This document shows, one piece after another, positions 16,620-25,489 of a stretch of DNA of 64,000 bases; the first letter of the stretch is position 1, and each line of letters begins with the position of its first letter. Both the position numbers and the translations under genes were made by a program. Where the stretch lies: positions 496,001 to 560,000 of the forward strand of contig JACONN010000005.1 of the NCBI GenBank assembly GCA_014323675.1, given 5' to 3'. The stretch comes from Hormoscilla sp. GM7CHS1pb. GTDB taxonomy: Bacteria; Cyanobacteriota; Cyanobacteriia; Cyanobacteriales; Desertifilaceae. The notes under the pieces were generated by a model. That model saw only the letters and a program-made list of their open reading frames with translations, had not been told where the DNA came from and searched no databases.

Positions 16620-18274
16620 TCAGACCACCACGAAATCGTCCTGCGATAGGTTCCCGGCTATAGTATTCCTCAAAAGCGCTACATTCTCGCATTCTATCTG
16701 AATCAAGGTATTTTCATTCACTTGCAATACCCTCAGACTCCTGACAGTCTCTGGAGTCAGACCGCGAATACCCAGCACGTCAGTTCCTTGCTGGAAGTCC
16801 CGGACTACATTAACCTGCTCGGGGAGTTCGCCATCAACAATCCAAAAACCGTCAGCCCCTGCTCCGCCTACCAGCACAGCCCGACCACTGCCTACAAACA
16901 GCATGTCATCCCCGAGCCTCCTATCAGGATGTCATTGCTACCTGCTAAAAGCACATCGTTTCCGTCCCCACCAAATAACCAGTTGCTTCCTCCACCAGAT
17001 GCAGCATTCAAGGTTTCATCCCCTGCTCCACCAACCAGCGTGTCTCCGGTGGTTGCTATGAGTTCCTCCTCTTCAGGCTCGAACTCCACTACCGCCATCC
17101 GCGATATTTCCCCCCCCAGTGGCACAGCATCAGATACTTCATAGGAATCTAAATCAATTCTGACACCGCCTTCATCATCGTAGGTAAAGAAATACTCACC
17201 GTCAATGTCACCTCGTCGCGAAAAGTGTCGTGAACCTTCGGGGATGGTTAAATTTCCCACCTCAATGTAATCAACCTCATTAGTAGTTAGGTTTAAGACG
17301 GCGACATTATCCCCCGAGGTTTGGGGTATCCAAGCTTCCCAATCATCACCATCTAGATAAAACTTGGTGCCATTCACACTAACCCCACCGCCAATGGTTA
17401 CTTCATCGTCAAATTCCGGTTGGGTGTGAGTATCAAGTGTGGTATTCCAAATACCAATATCATTCTCTTCTGCCCCAGCATTGAGAATCAGAATATAGTT
17501 CTCATCGGGAGTTCCAGTAATCCTTCCGATAATGGGGACTAGATCGAATACCACTTCATTCGTGCTAGCGTCAATAAAAGAAAATCCAGCATCGTCAGTT
17601 AGTTGAAAAAAGGCCAGCCCAGTGGCGGGGTCATAGCCTTTGTCATGGGTACCAATCTCAGGATCGCCACCAGCAATTTCGATGGGGGGACCAACTTCCC
17701 GTGTTTCCACATTAACGGGAAACACCGCAGGCTCTTCGGTTAAGGTCGCATACGTATTAATCCCTAAACTAGGTGATACAAGCAGCTTGCCATGCCCCGT
17801 TCCTCCGGTGCTAGCAGAAATCAGCTCCGAGACTTCCAGCGTATTTTGATCGATGATATTAAACCCACCATCCCCATCAACGTGAACCCAGACTTCATCT
17901 TCGTATATATAACTATGTACTGGGCGATCGCCAACATCTAAAATCGCTTCAACTTCCCGGGTCTTTGTATTGATTACTACAACCTTATCTGCATTTCTGC
18001 CGTTTGCGAAGATCCGACTACCGTCATTGCTAACCAGGGCATCTCCCCACCGGGGGCCTTCACCATTCCCCCCTTCATCCTCGGGCGCGGTAATGGCTGA
18101 AAGCTCAGGGAAGGTCAATTCTTCGACTAGCTCAAATTCATCCTTTTCATTACTGGCGATGGTAGCGCCGTGGGTGTTAGTTTCTGAGTCTTCCCAGAAG
18201 TAGTAAACGTAACTCGATGCCGTGATTGGATCCATATTTTTATGATTGATAATTTGACCTCTTGAGTCTAGCAC
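16620..18274 (-). CDS. Beta-propeller protein with C-terminal RTX repeats (frameshifted)
   Basis: The first 400 residues repeat a YVTN/YncE-like pattern (SNDGSRIFANGRNADKVVVI, HDKGYDPATGLAFFQLTDDA, GTPDENYILILNAG), indicating a secreted beta-propeller. The C terminus has RTX calcium-binding motifs (LVGGAGDETL, LFGGDGNDVL, ILIGGSG). At CCCC 16910-16913 the frame breaks; restoring one base continues into DDMLFVGSG and VGGAGADGFW and on to the stop at 16620. The start is unclear: the frame is open with IDIPGAEV upstream of the GTG at 18274, up to an A9 run, so the true 5' end may be missing or also affected by an indel. Confidence 0.65.
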
Positions 18275-18374
18275 TTCTGCACCCGGAATGTCAATTTTTT
18301 TTTAGCAAATATCTAAGACAGTTCGTCATATTAATAAATCCAACAAGACAGAGCGACCCAGGAGAGCCATTAGT

Positions 18375-18564
18375 TGTAGGTTGGGTTTCCCAACCTTACC
18401 CAACCTACAAGATATTGTTGGCGTTATTCCTTAAGATCACCTAAAATTTTCACATATAAAAACCTCCTCTGTAGGTTGGGTTTCCCAACCTTACCCAACC
18501 TACAAGATATTGTTGGCGTTATTCCTTAAGATCACCTAAAATTTTCACATATAAAAACCTCCTC
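18375..18564. repeat. 95-bp tandem duplication with hairpins
   Basis: Copies 18375-18469 and 18470-18564 are identical along the unit. Each carries GTAGGTTGGGT ... ACCCAACCTAC, an 11-bp perfect inverted repeat around TTCCCAACCTT. It is positioned just upstream of the acetyltransferase start at 18593. Confidence 0.8.
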
Positions 18565-18592
18565 TGTTGCCGACATTTGGTATAAGTTCACC

Positions 18593-19071
18593 ATGATTCG
18601 ACCGACCACAACTGATGACATTTCTGCCCTAATAGCCTTGGCCGACTCGATCGGCCTGTTTGGGCCCAACGACCTAGAGGAACTCACTGGAATGCTAGCC
18701 GACTACCTCAATGACAACAGCAACAGCGATCGCTTTTGGCTCACCGACGACGATGACGGGCCAGTGGGGTCGCATACTGCGCCCTGGAACCCATGACTCA
18801 AGGGACCTGGAACCTGCTATTGATCGCCGTCCGACCCGACTGTCAGGGGCAAGGACGGGGTAAGGCACTGATGCGCTATGTTGAGGAAACTTTGACGGCA
18901 CGGGGCGCGCGCTTGCTGCTAGTGGAAACGTCGGGTCTGGCAAGTTTCGATCGCACGCGGGAGTTCTATCGCAAGTGCGGTTACTCCGAAGAAGCGCGAA
19001 TTCGCGACTTCTACAAAGCGGGGGACGACAAGATCGTTTACCGCAAGGCCCTGGTCCCTCAGGAGATGTAA
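18593..19071 (+). CDS. GNAT-family N-acetyltransferase (frameshifted)
   Basis: Two overlapping frames reconstruct one GNAT protein of about 158 residues: N-terminal MIRPTTTDDISALIALADSI, then LLIAVRPDCQGQGRGKALMR (the acetyl-CoA-binding Q/RxxGxG/A motif as QGQGRGKA), then FYRKCGYSEEARIRDFYKAG. The break falls in GGGG at 18766-18769, where one added G restores VGVAYCALEPM and continuity. The substrate is unknown. Repeats directly precede it; no operon partner. Confidence 0.8.
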
Positions 19072-19115
19072 TTTTATGTCAGTTTACCTGGGTAGGGGCG
19101 ACGATCCATGGTTTA

Positions 19116-19170
19116 GCTAGCATGCTGAATATTTAAAGCCTGTCGTTGAGCTGCTAACAATTGCTCAATA
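19116..19170 (-). pseudogene. Duplicated 3' end of RNase PH gene
   Basis: Minus-strand codons read IEQLLAAQRQALNIQHAS then stop. This closely matches the genuine rph C terminus at 20307-20370 (ILELLAAQRQALASEEQT). The fragment lies just past the glycosidase gene, so the glycosidase is bracketed by rph 3' sequences. Confidence 0.7.
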
Positions 19171-19177
19171 TTGATGA

Positions 19178-20241
19178 TTATTCTCCCCACCGTTGCCACT
19201 GATGAAAATTATTACCTTGACTGACGGCTAAACCAATTTGGTGCTGACTAGAAAGTTCATCGTGTCCCCCCTCATTGGCGCCGATATAGTACATCCGAAA
19301 ACTACCATCGTCCATGGGCACGACACAGGGAGTCCCGATCGCCTGTGCATCCCAACGACCCGAACCCTTGGGGCATGGCTAAAAACAGCACCACCGGCTT
19401 CGGAACCTGGTTGCTTTTCCCAAGTTATGCCATCTTCAGATATGGCCAAGCCAATGGAATGATATCCACTGGTATTGACTCCTTCGTAGAACATTACATA
19501 TTGACCATTGATATTCAAGACATGGCGAGTGCCAATGCCCCGTTCGTCAAAACTACCGGGTTCTCCCGGCCCCAGGATTTGCCCGACTTTTTCCCAGCAA
19601 AAACCATCCCTTGATACAGCCAAACCAACCAAAAATCCTCTGGTAGCATTTAAGGTGTGGTAGTACATTTTCCAGCCATTGCCATCGCGCCAAACCTGGG
19701 GCCAGCCACAAAACAGGGCATCAAACTCTCCCGGTTGTCCACAATTAAGGAATGCACCTCGGTGGGGGCCTTCTAATCTTACCCAGTTGATGCCATCACG
19801 AGAAATGGCGCAACCCGGAAGCATCTGAAGTCCTTTGGCTTTAATCTTGCCCATATCTATGACCTGGCGATCGCCCCCAAAATACCACATCCAATAGAGT
19901 CCATCCCAGAAATTTACATCGCTAACGCCTAAATGACCGGAATCAAACCGTTGAGGATCTGGGTGAGGTTCAAACACCGCCCCCATTGTCAGGGGCCCTT
20001 TGACTCGTTCCCACTTTACACCGTCGGGGGAAACGGCCAGACCACAGCGACCTGTGGGCAAATTGATTTGGCGATCGAAACTAGCATCGCGCCCGTAATA
20101 CCACATTTTCCAAGTGCGATCCCGACAGCGCATGACATGAGGGGAGGAAACCCGTTCCGAGTCCCACCAACCTTCAGGGCCAGGAGTTAGCACTAAACCC
20201 GGTTGATTCATTTCGGTAGTTTGAGAATTAGACATTGACAT
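19178..20241 (-). CDS. Five-bladed beta-propeller glycosidase-like protein (frameshifted near its end)
   Basis: About 354 residues once the frame is corrected. Repeated W-x-M-x-Y-x-G blades (WKMWYYGRDASF, YWMWYFGGD, WKMYYHTLNA, YVMFYEGVN, FRMYYIGANEGG) alternate with SxDGxxWE motifs (SPDGVKWERV, SRDGINWVRL, SEDGITWEK), as in the GH43/GH32/GH130 propeller superfamily. The catalytic acids cannot be assigned from sequence alone. A one-base loss in GGGG 19370-19373 disrupts the last 60 residues; correcting it continues to the TAA at 19178. The substrate is unknown. The gene lies between rph and a copy of the rph 3' end. Confidence 0.75.
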
Positions 20242-20306
20242 TATTTTGCTCTGGGTGAAATATGATGCTAAATTGCTCCAAGAGGGGAATCTAAATCAGG
20301 TTATAA

Positions 20307-21037
20307 TCAGGTTTGTTCCTCACTTGCTAAAGCCTGCCGTTGGGCTGCTAACAATTCCAGAATGCCGATTTCTGCCATATCCAGCATCCCATTTAACTGC
20401 TGACGGCTAAAACTGCCTGATTCGCCAGTTCCCTGGATTTCAATCATCTCCAACTGTTCGTTCATCACCACATTGAAATCCACCTCAGCTTCCACATCTT
20501 CTGCATAGTTTAAGTCCAAAACTGGCTCCCCCCCAACAGTCCTACCGAAACAGCAGCAATTTGGTGGCATATGGGCGATCGGGCCAAAACTCCCTGCCGT
20601 ACTAATTTTTCCACAGCATCGCTCAAGGCCACAAATCCACCGGTAATGGCGGTAGTGCGGGTCCCCGCATCCGCCTGTAGGACATCTGCATCTACTGTCA
20701 AAGTAAATGAGTCCAAGGCTGTTAAATCTAAAGCAGCCCTCAAGCTGCGTCCAATCAATCGCTGAATCTCCTGAGTACGTCCGGAAAGCTTGAGAAATTC
20801 TCTACCTTGTCGCTGGGGCGTGGCACCCGGAAGCATGCGGTATTCAGCCGTCAGCCACCCCTTACCACTGTCTAGCAGAAACTTAGGCACCTTCTCTTCC
20901 ACCGTTACCGTACAGAGAACTTTAGTATTGCCACAGCTAGCTAACACGGAACCCGCTGCAAATCGAGTGAACTCTCGCTGAAAATGAATCGGACGCAATT
21001 GGTTTAATTGACGACCATCGGGACGTTGCCAAGACAT
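20307..21037 (-). CDS. rph: Ribonuclease PH (frameshifted)
   Basis: This 3'-to-5' phosphorolytic exoribonuclease trims tRNA 3' ends. It begins MSWQRPDGRQLNQLRPIHFQ, followed by GNTKVLCTVTVEEKVPKFL, GWLTAEYRMLPGATPQRQ, GRTQEIQRLIGRSLRAALDL (phosphate-binding Arg region), DADVLQADAGTRTTAITGGF, and after the break DLNYAEDVEAEVDFNVVMNE. The frame is lost in a 7-base C run at 20528-20534, where eight bases would be needed. Total length would be about 243 residues, normal for the family. It is followed on the same strand by the glycosidase. Confidence 0.9.
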
Positions 21038-21059
21038 TACAGATTTAACCTCAAAATTA

Positions 21060-21608
21060 TTAAGACAGTTTCGCTAAAATTTCTTGCTGTACCAGATCCG
21101 GTGTCTGGTCGCCGTTAATCTTCAACAGCCGCTGACGCCAGCCATAATACTCCATCATCGGCATCGTGCGATCGTAAAATAATTGGATGCGACGCTGTAT
21201 CACCTCCGAGCGATCGTCCGTGCGTGCCCGACCCAAGCAGCGCTCGATCGTCACCGCTTCGGGCACGTCTAGCCAAATGGCCCAATTGAGCTGTTGCTGC
21301 AACTCCTCTAACAAGAAATCTAATTCTTCCGCCTGAAAAGCCGTCCTAGGATAGCCCTCCAAAAGCCAGCCGGAAGTTGCGTCGGGCATCTGTAGCCGGT
21401 TGCTAATAAACTTAATCATCGTGCGATCGGGCACCAACTCCCCTTTTTCCACATAGGGTTTTGCTTGGCGTCCCAACTCCGTTTGAGCGGCGATCGCCTC
21501 CCGTAGAATGTCCCCAGTTGAAATCAGAGGAATATGCAGATCCTTAGATAACCGCCTTGCTTGAGTTCCCTTGCCCGCCCCAGGCCCTCCCAGTATCACC
21601 AATCTCAC
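21060..21608 (-). CDS. adk: Adenylate kinase
   Basis: A 182-residue short-form adenylate kinase interconverting ATP+AMP and 2 ADP. The P-loop is GGPGAGKGT (residues 7-15), followed by the AMP-binding ISTGDILREAI, GWLLEGYPRTAFQAEELDFL and the lid/LID-proximal RARTDDRSEVIQRRI. The lid is short, without the zinc-binding domain. It lies 22 bp upstream of rph on the same strand, so the two may be cotranscribed. Confidence 0.93.
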   Translation of the reverse strand: MRLVILGGPGAGKGTQARRLSKDLHIPLISTGDILREAIAAQTELGRQAKPYVEKGELVPDRTMIKFISNRLQMPDATSGWLLEGYPRTAFQAEELDFLLEELQQQLNWAIWLDVPEAVTIERCLGRARTDDRSEVIQRRIQLFYDRTMPMMEYYGWRQRLLKINGDQTPDLVQQEILAKLS

Positions 21609-21913
21609 GCACCCTTCTCCTTCAGACAGATTTCGCCGAACTTACTCCTGCTGGTGGGCCGTGCCCACCCTACAAAGCTATTTTCCCATCAAAATTAGAT
21701 TTTCTGCTATTGGCGGACTCCCGATCTCGGACCTGCAGCGACCGATCCTCTTGTGGCCCACTGCTCGATCCCCGAGGAGATCTTGGCCCGTACCCATATC
21801 TAGTGTCAATTCTGGATTAATTTCCCCCAAAACCACTATATATTGATATATTAGTGTGGGCCGATGACAGCAGACTGCTGCCATCGGTCCTGTTATCGAT
21901 TGGAAGTTGTTAC
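21609..21913. other. Divergent intergenic region adk / cobO-like
   Basis: About 305 bp. It contains the repeat GGTGGGCCGTGCCCACC (from about 21653), related to the hairpin at 22459-22485. No gene or clear consensus promoter was recognised. Confidence 0.4.
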
Positions 21914-22450
21914 ATGGTCTCACAGTTAGAAACCCCAGCCCTGAACCTCGAACGGCCAATAATCCCGAAAGTTGAAGGACTGGTGCAAATTTTCACAGGC
22001 GGACAGCGCAGCTTTTTCACCGGCGTCATGGCAGAAGCCCTGAGAATTGCCGGTCAGGGTATGCCAGTACTGGTGATCCAGTTTCTCAAAGGCGGTATCG
22101 GTCAAGGTCCCGATCGCCCGGTGCAGTTAGGGCAAAACTTAGAATGGGTGCGCTGCGACTTACCTCGCTGCATTGACACCCCGCAGATAGATGAAGTCGA
22201 AACTTCCTGCTTAAAGCAGCTATGGGACTGGACTCAAGAAATAGTCTTTACCGGCAAATATTCTCTGGTAGTTCTCGATGAATTAAGCTTGGCAATTAAG
22301 TTGGGTCTGATCCCAGAAGCAGAAGTGTTAGCCTTGCTAGAAAAGCGTCCACCTCATATCGATATCATCTTGACTGGACCGGAAATGCCCCCAGTGCTTT
22401 TAGATGTGGCCGACCAAATCACGGAAATTCGTCGCTCTCACCGGCCCTAA
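21914..22450 (+). CDS. Cob(I)yrinic acid a,c-diamide adenosyltransferase-like P-loop protein
   Basis: A 178-residue protein of the CobO/BtuR P-loop family that adenosylates corrinoids. Family features are the N-terminal strand EGLVQIFTGGQRSFFTGVMA, PVLVIQFLKGG, the acid-rich helix and FTGKYSLVVLDELSLAIKLG (Walker-B-like with DE), and DIILTGPEMPPVLLDVADQI. The P-loop lacks the usual GKGKTT: where Lys is expected the text is GGQRSF, so catalysis by the standard mechanism is uncertain. The start MVSQLE at 21914 is preferred. CobD is encoded 8 kb away. Confidence 0.75.
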   Translation: MVSQLETPALNLERPIIPKVEGLVQIFTGGQRSFFTGVMAEALRIAGQGMPVLVIQFLKGGIGQGPDRPVQLGQNLEWVRCDLPRCIDTPQIDEVETSCLKQLWDWTQEIVFTGKYSLVVLDELSLAIKLGLIPEAEVLALLEKRPPHIDIILTGPEMPPVLLDVADQITEIRRSHRP

Positions 22451-22458
22451 GATCCTTT

Positions 22459-22485
22459 GGTAGGGTGGGCGGTGCCCACCCTACC
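22459..22485. terminator. Perfect 12-bp hairpin between convergent genes
   Basis: GGTAGGGTGGGC-GGT-GCCCACCCTACC lies between the ends of the cobO-like gene and the dCMP deaminase gene. It could serve both strands as a terminator, though no long U-run follows; the motif is also a dispersed repeat. Confidence 0.5.
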
Positions 22486-22486
22486 A

Positions 22487-23029
22487 CTAACCACAATTAT
22501 CGCTTTTAACGGAAGTGGGATGAAGTAGGAATGAAGCTGCTCTTTTAGCAGTAGCTTCATTCAGGTGAATTTGTTTCAGGGTAACTAAGCCATCGGAGAT
22601 AAAGGAATCTCTCACTAAGGCTTTTTCTCCACTGTTGAATATACTTTCATAGAAAACTTCATGAATTCCTGCAGAAATAATTAACTTCAAGCAATAGAGG
22701 CAAGGTTCTAAGGTAACGTAAATACTGGCACCATCTGTGGAAATTCCGTGCTTGGCTGCTTGGGCGATCGCATTAGCCTCAGCATGGACAGCGCGGGAGG
22801 GCAAAATCTTACTAGCATCGCAGCTACTCAGCCCCGGATAGCAATAGCCCTGAGCAGTACAATGAACTGAACCAGATGGGGAACCATTATAACCCGTTGC
22901 CAGCACTTGCCGATCTTTAACTATTACCGCCCCCACGGGAAAAGCCAGACAAGTGGAACGAGTAGCTGCCAGTTTCGCCAACATCAGGAAATACTCGTCC
23001 CAGGTTGGTCTTTCTGCTTCCATATTCAT
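22487..23029 (-). CDS. dCMP deaminase
   Basis: A zinc-dependent deaminase of about 180 residues converting dCMP to dUMP. The zinc/catalytic motif HAEANAIAQAAKHG and the second motif LEPCLYCLKLIISAG are intact. AFPVGAVIVKDRQVLATGYN and GSPSGSVHC precede them as in the dCMP/ComEB family. The start is taken at MNMEAERP (23029). It lies 320 bp from a minus-strand thymidylate synthase, so both steps from dCMP to dTMP are encoded next to each other on the same strand. Confidence 0.9.
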   Translation of the reverse strand: MNMEAERPTWDEYFLMLAKLAATRSTCLAFPVGAVIVKDRQVLATGYNGSPSGSVHCTAQGYCYPGLSSCDASKILPSRAVHAEANAIAQAAKHGISTDGASIYVTLEPCLYCLKLIISAGIHEVFYESIFNSGEKALVRDSFISDGLVTLKQIHLNEATAKRAASFLLHPTSVKSDNCG

Positions 23030-23068
23030 TATATTATTTTTGAAAAACAATGCTACAATTAGGGCCAT

Positions 23069-23388
23069 GGGACCAATCGAGAATGCTGCAAGATCTGAAT
23101 TTTAACCGACTTTAGCTAGAGGCCAGGGGTTTTAAGATACTGTGGGGTAATTAACTGGGGGGTTCCACCCCCAATTGTCTCGAACCACCAGAAATCAATG
23201 ATTTCACCCCTCTCCCCTCTCCCTGCTCCCCTCTCCCTGCTCCCTGCTCATAGCGTATGATCTGGTAATTCGCCCACAGCATCTTTTAACCCCCGGCGGT
23301 CTGGCAGCGAAGTGAGAATTTTTTCGCGCAATAAGTCTAGCAACCTTTTTGACAAATGCTATTATATCATCCTGTCGCCCAAAAAACA
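23069..23388. other. Intergenic, low-complexity CT-rich tract
   Basis: It contains a run of CCCCTCTCCCTGCTC units (about 23216-23252) of the kind dispersed in cyanobacterial genomes, and a GGGGGGTTCCACCCCC mini-hairpin near 23156. No gene was recognised. Confidence 0.5.
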
Positions 23389-24888
23389 TTAGAGTGGTTT
23401 ATCCTGTTCGTAGACCTGTTTCCAAGACATTGCGATCTCGGCCTTTTGCAACTCCGTTCCCAAGTACATGGCATGTTCCACTTGCATCCCTTGACAGTCT
23501 GCCGCAATTTGTCGATAAAGCGAAAGGGCGGATCTGCCCTCATAGCGGTTAACCACCTCTCCGGTACCAGGTGTCATCTGTTCTACCATGATTTTACCCG
23601 ACTGCACGGTAATGACAAAATTACCTGTAGGATCGTGATAGTCTCGTTGCTGACAGATTTTGGCATATTGGGTTTTAATCAGCCCATCGGCATTTTCAAA
23701 AGTATCGTCATATAGATGAGCGCTTTGACTTACAGTAATCAACGGTCCCATCTTCAGGTTATAATCGGAACGAGAGGCGATCGCATCTCGGATATATTGC
23801 TGCAAAGCCCGTAACCCGATCGCATTGGCTGGCCAAGCCATATACATATCATTACTGCGGATGGTCGCCGTCAAGGACAATTCCCCATTGACAACCCTGA
23901 CCCAAATATGATTTAAGCAAGGGCTACCACCCTTTTCATGATCCTGCACGTCCCAGAGTGACATAACTGCACTAGCCGCGTCAATTTCTCCAATTAATTT
24001 AACAATTACCTGCTCGATTTGGTCTCGTCCAAACCAGGACCGCAAGCGTTGACCGTAAGTATATTTTACTCCTTCTCGGTAGGGAGCATCATCTAAAATT
24101 TGCGGAATGTACTCTTGAATAAAGGCGCGGTCTACAGGCAAATAATTGGGTTCGGGAAAATAGAAATCCCGGGGTTCGTCCGTCACCACAGCCATCAGAT
24201 CGATTAACTCTTGCCATTGACCGTCATAACCAGTAGGTCGCAAGGTTCCCGTAGTTCTAATCCTGTGAATAATCTTTACCCAAGTTTGGGCGATCGTCCG
24301 ACCTTCAATTCTATGTCCGTAACGAGGTCCGGGCAATATATTACTCCGGATCTCAGTCAGCGGAAATTCCTGGGGCGAACCCCAAGGTGGCACTACACCT
24401 CGCTGGGCGTATAACTTAACTTGACTGACTGCCTCAGAGATTGACGATACCTCTTGCCATTCGATAGACTCTCGTAGCTGCCGCAGTATACTAGGATCGA
24501 TTTCAATATCAATGTAGCCAGGGATAGGAGAATTAATCAGCCAGCAGGGGCGATCGCAATCGCTTTTCCCTTCTGTAAACCCGTTACGGAAGAAATCTAG
24601 CAGACAGGTTACCCCACCAGCATTTCGATCTTCTTTCGTAGCGTTAAGTACCACCAAAAAACGCACGTGGGGATTCGCTAATATATTCCTAATTAGCAAG
24701 CTGATTCCCCTGGTCGGGCTGTACAACTGACCGATCGCAGCAAATTCCGCCACCTGCAAATGCTTGGCAACTGCTTGCTTGACAGTCCATCCCGTAACCA
24801 CTGCTGTTTGTCCCGTACCGTAAATCAGTTGATTGGGTTTGTATAGTGCCTTATAGTGAAGATTGGTTGTCTGAACCGTTGCTGTCAT
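23389..24888 (-). CDS. thyA: Thymidylate synthase, divergent (archaeal/cyanobacterial) type
   Basis: A 499-residue protein methylating dUMP to dTMP with methylene-tetrahydrofolate. The first 200 residues are an extra domain (DUF4346-like; TRGISLLIRNILANPHVRFL). The ThyA-fold C-terminal half has YGHRIEGR, YTYGQRLRSW, the catalytic Cys in GGSPCLNHIWV (about Cys324) and the nucleotide-binding RSNDMYMAWPANAIGL. This arrangement is the Methanocaldococcus-type TS found in many cyanobacteria rather than E. coli-type ThyA. The dCMP deaminase downstream on the same strand supplies its substrate. Confidence 0.9.
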   Translation of the reverse strand: MTATVQTTNLHYKALYKPNQLIYGTGQTAVVTGWTVKQAVAKHLQVAEFAAIGQLYSPTRGISLLIRNILANPHVRFLVVLNATKEDRNAGGVTCLLDFFRNGFTEGKSDCDRPCWLINSPIPGYIDIEIDPSILRQLRESIEWQEVSSISEAVSQVKLYAQRGVVPPWGSPQEFPLTEIRSNILPGPRYGHRIEGRTIAQTWVKIIHRIRTTGTLRPTGYDGQWQELIDLMAVVTDEPRDFYFPEPNYLPVDRAFIQEYIPQILDDAPYREGVKYTYGQRLRSWFGRDQIEQVIVKLIGEIDAASAVMSLWDVQDHEKGGSPCLNHIWVRVVNGELSLTATIRSNDMYMAWPANAIGLRALQQYIRDAIASRSDYNLKMGPLITVSQSAHLYDDTFENADGLIKTQYAKICQQRDYHDPTGNFVITVQSGKIMVEQMTPGTGEVVNRYEGRSALSLYRQIAADCQGMQVEHAMYLGTELQKAEIAMSWKQVYEQDKPL

Positions 24889-25489
24889 GGTTGGTTACAA
24901 TTGTCAATAAGCTGCTAATATAGCATAAACTGTAGCGAGGAACAGATGAATATTCCAATCGCGCAGCGTGGCGCAGCCATAAAATAACTATGTCGGCTGG
25001 TGTGGCCCTCCGCTCTCAGGCTCTGCCTGGGAACGCGGAGGTTTGCATCCCCACGCCTGCGGCTGGCGCAGCCATAGCAGCAGACTCCAAATGGCCCTTT
25101 GATCGCGCAGCGTGGCGCAGCCATGGCTGATCGCGCAGCGTGGCGCAGCCATAGTCGTGGAAATGGGAGAATTGGCCAGTTGAGCAGTCACCACAGACGC
25201 AAAATCTGCAACACATCAGCAGGTCATATCTCGTTCCCAGGTTCTACCTGGGAATGATGCTTTTGAGGCTCTGCCTCCCGTGGCACTAACCAACAGGAGG
25301 CAGAGCCTCTACAGACGGTTCCCAGGCAGAGCCTAGGAACCAGGGAAATTGGCAGACATCCTGGCCAATCTATGGCGCAGCCATACTAATTTCTCTGGTG
25401 TCGCTAGAGATTCACTAGTGTCAGCGATCGGTACGATCGGTTACCAGAGCCTCGTTACCTGGCTCCGCATCACATAGCACATGGTAAAT
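24889..25489. repeat. Repeat-dense intergenic region
   Basis: It holds at least three copies of GCGCAGCGTGGCGCAGCC (about 24961, 25108, 25134). It also holds several CGTTCCCAGG/CCTGGGAACG units. A perfect 14-bp inverted repeat GAGGCTCTGCCTCC ... GGAGGCAGAGCCTC lies at about 25265-25309. Short ORFs here (AAPRCAI...) are translations of the repeats. The 3' end of the group II intron abuts at 25490. Confidence 0.8.

Noticed and set aside
24915..25216. Overlapping minus-strand ORFs with APRCAI/ATLRDQ repeats
   Set aside because: They are encoded by adjacent copies of the GCGCAGCGTGGCGCAGCC palindrome.
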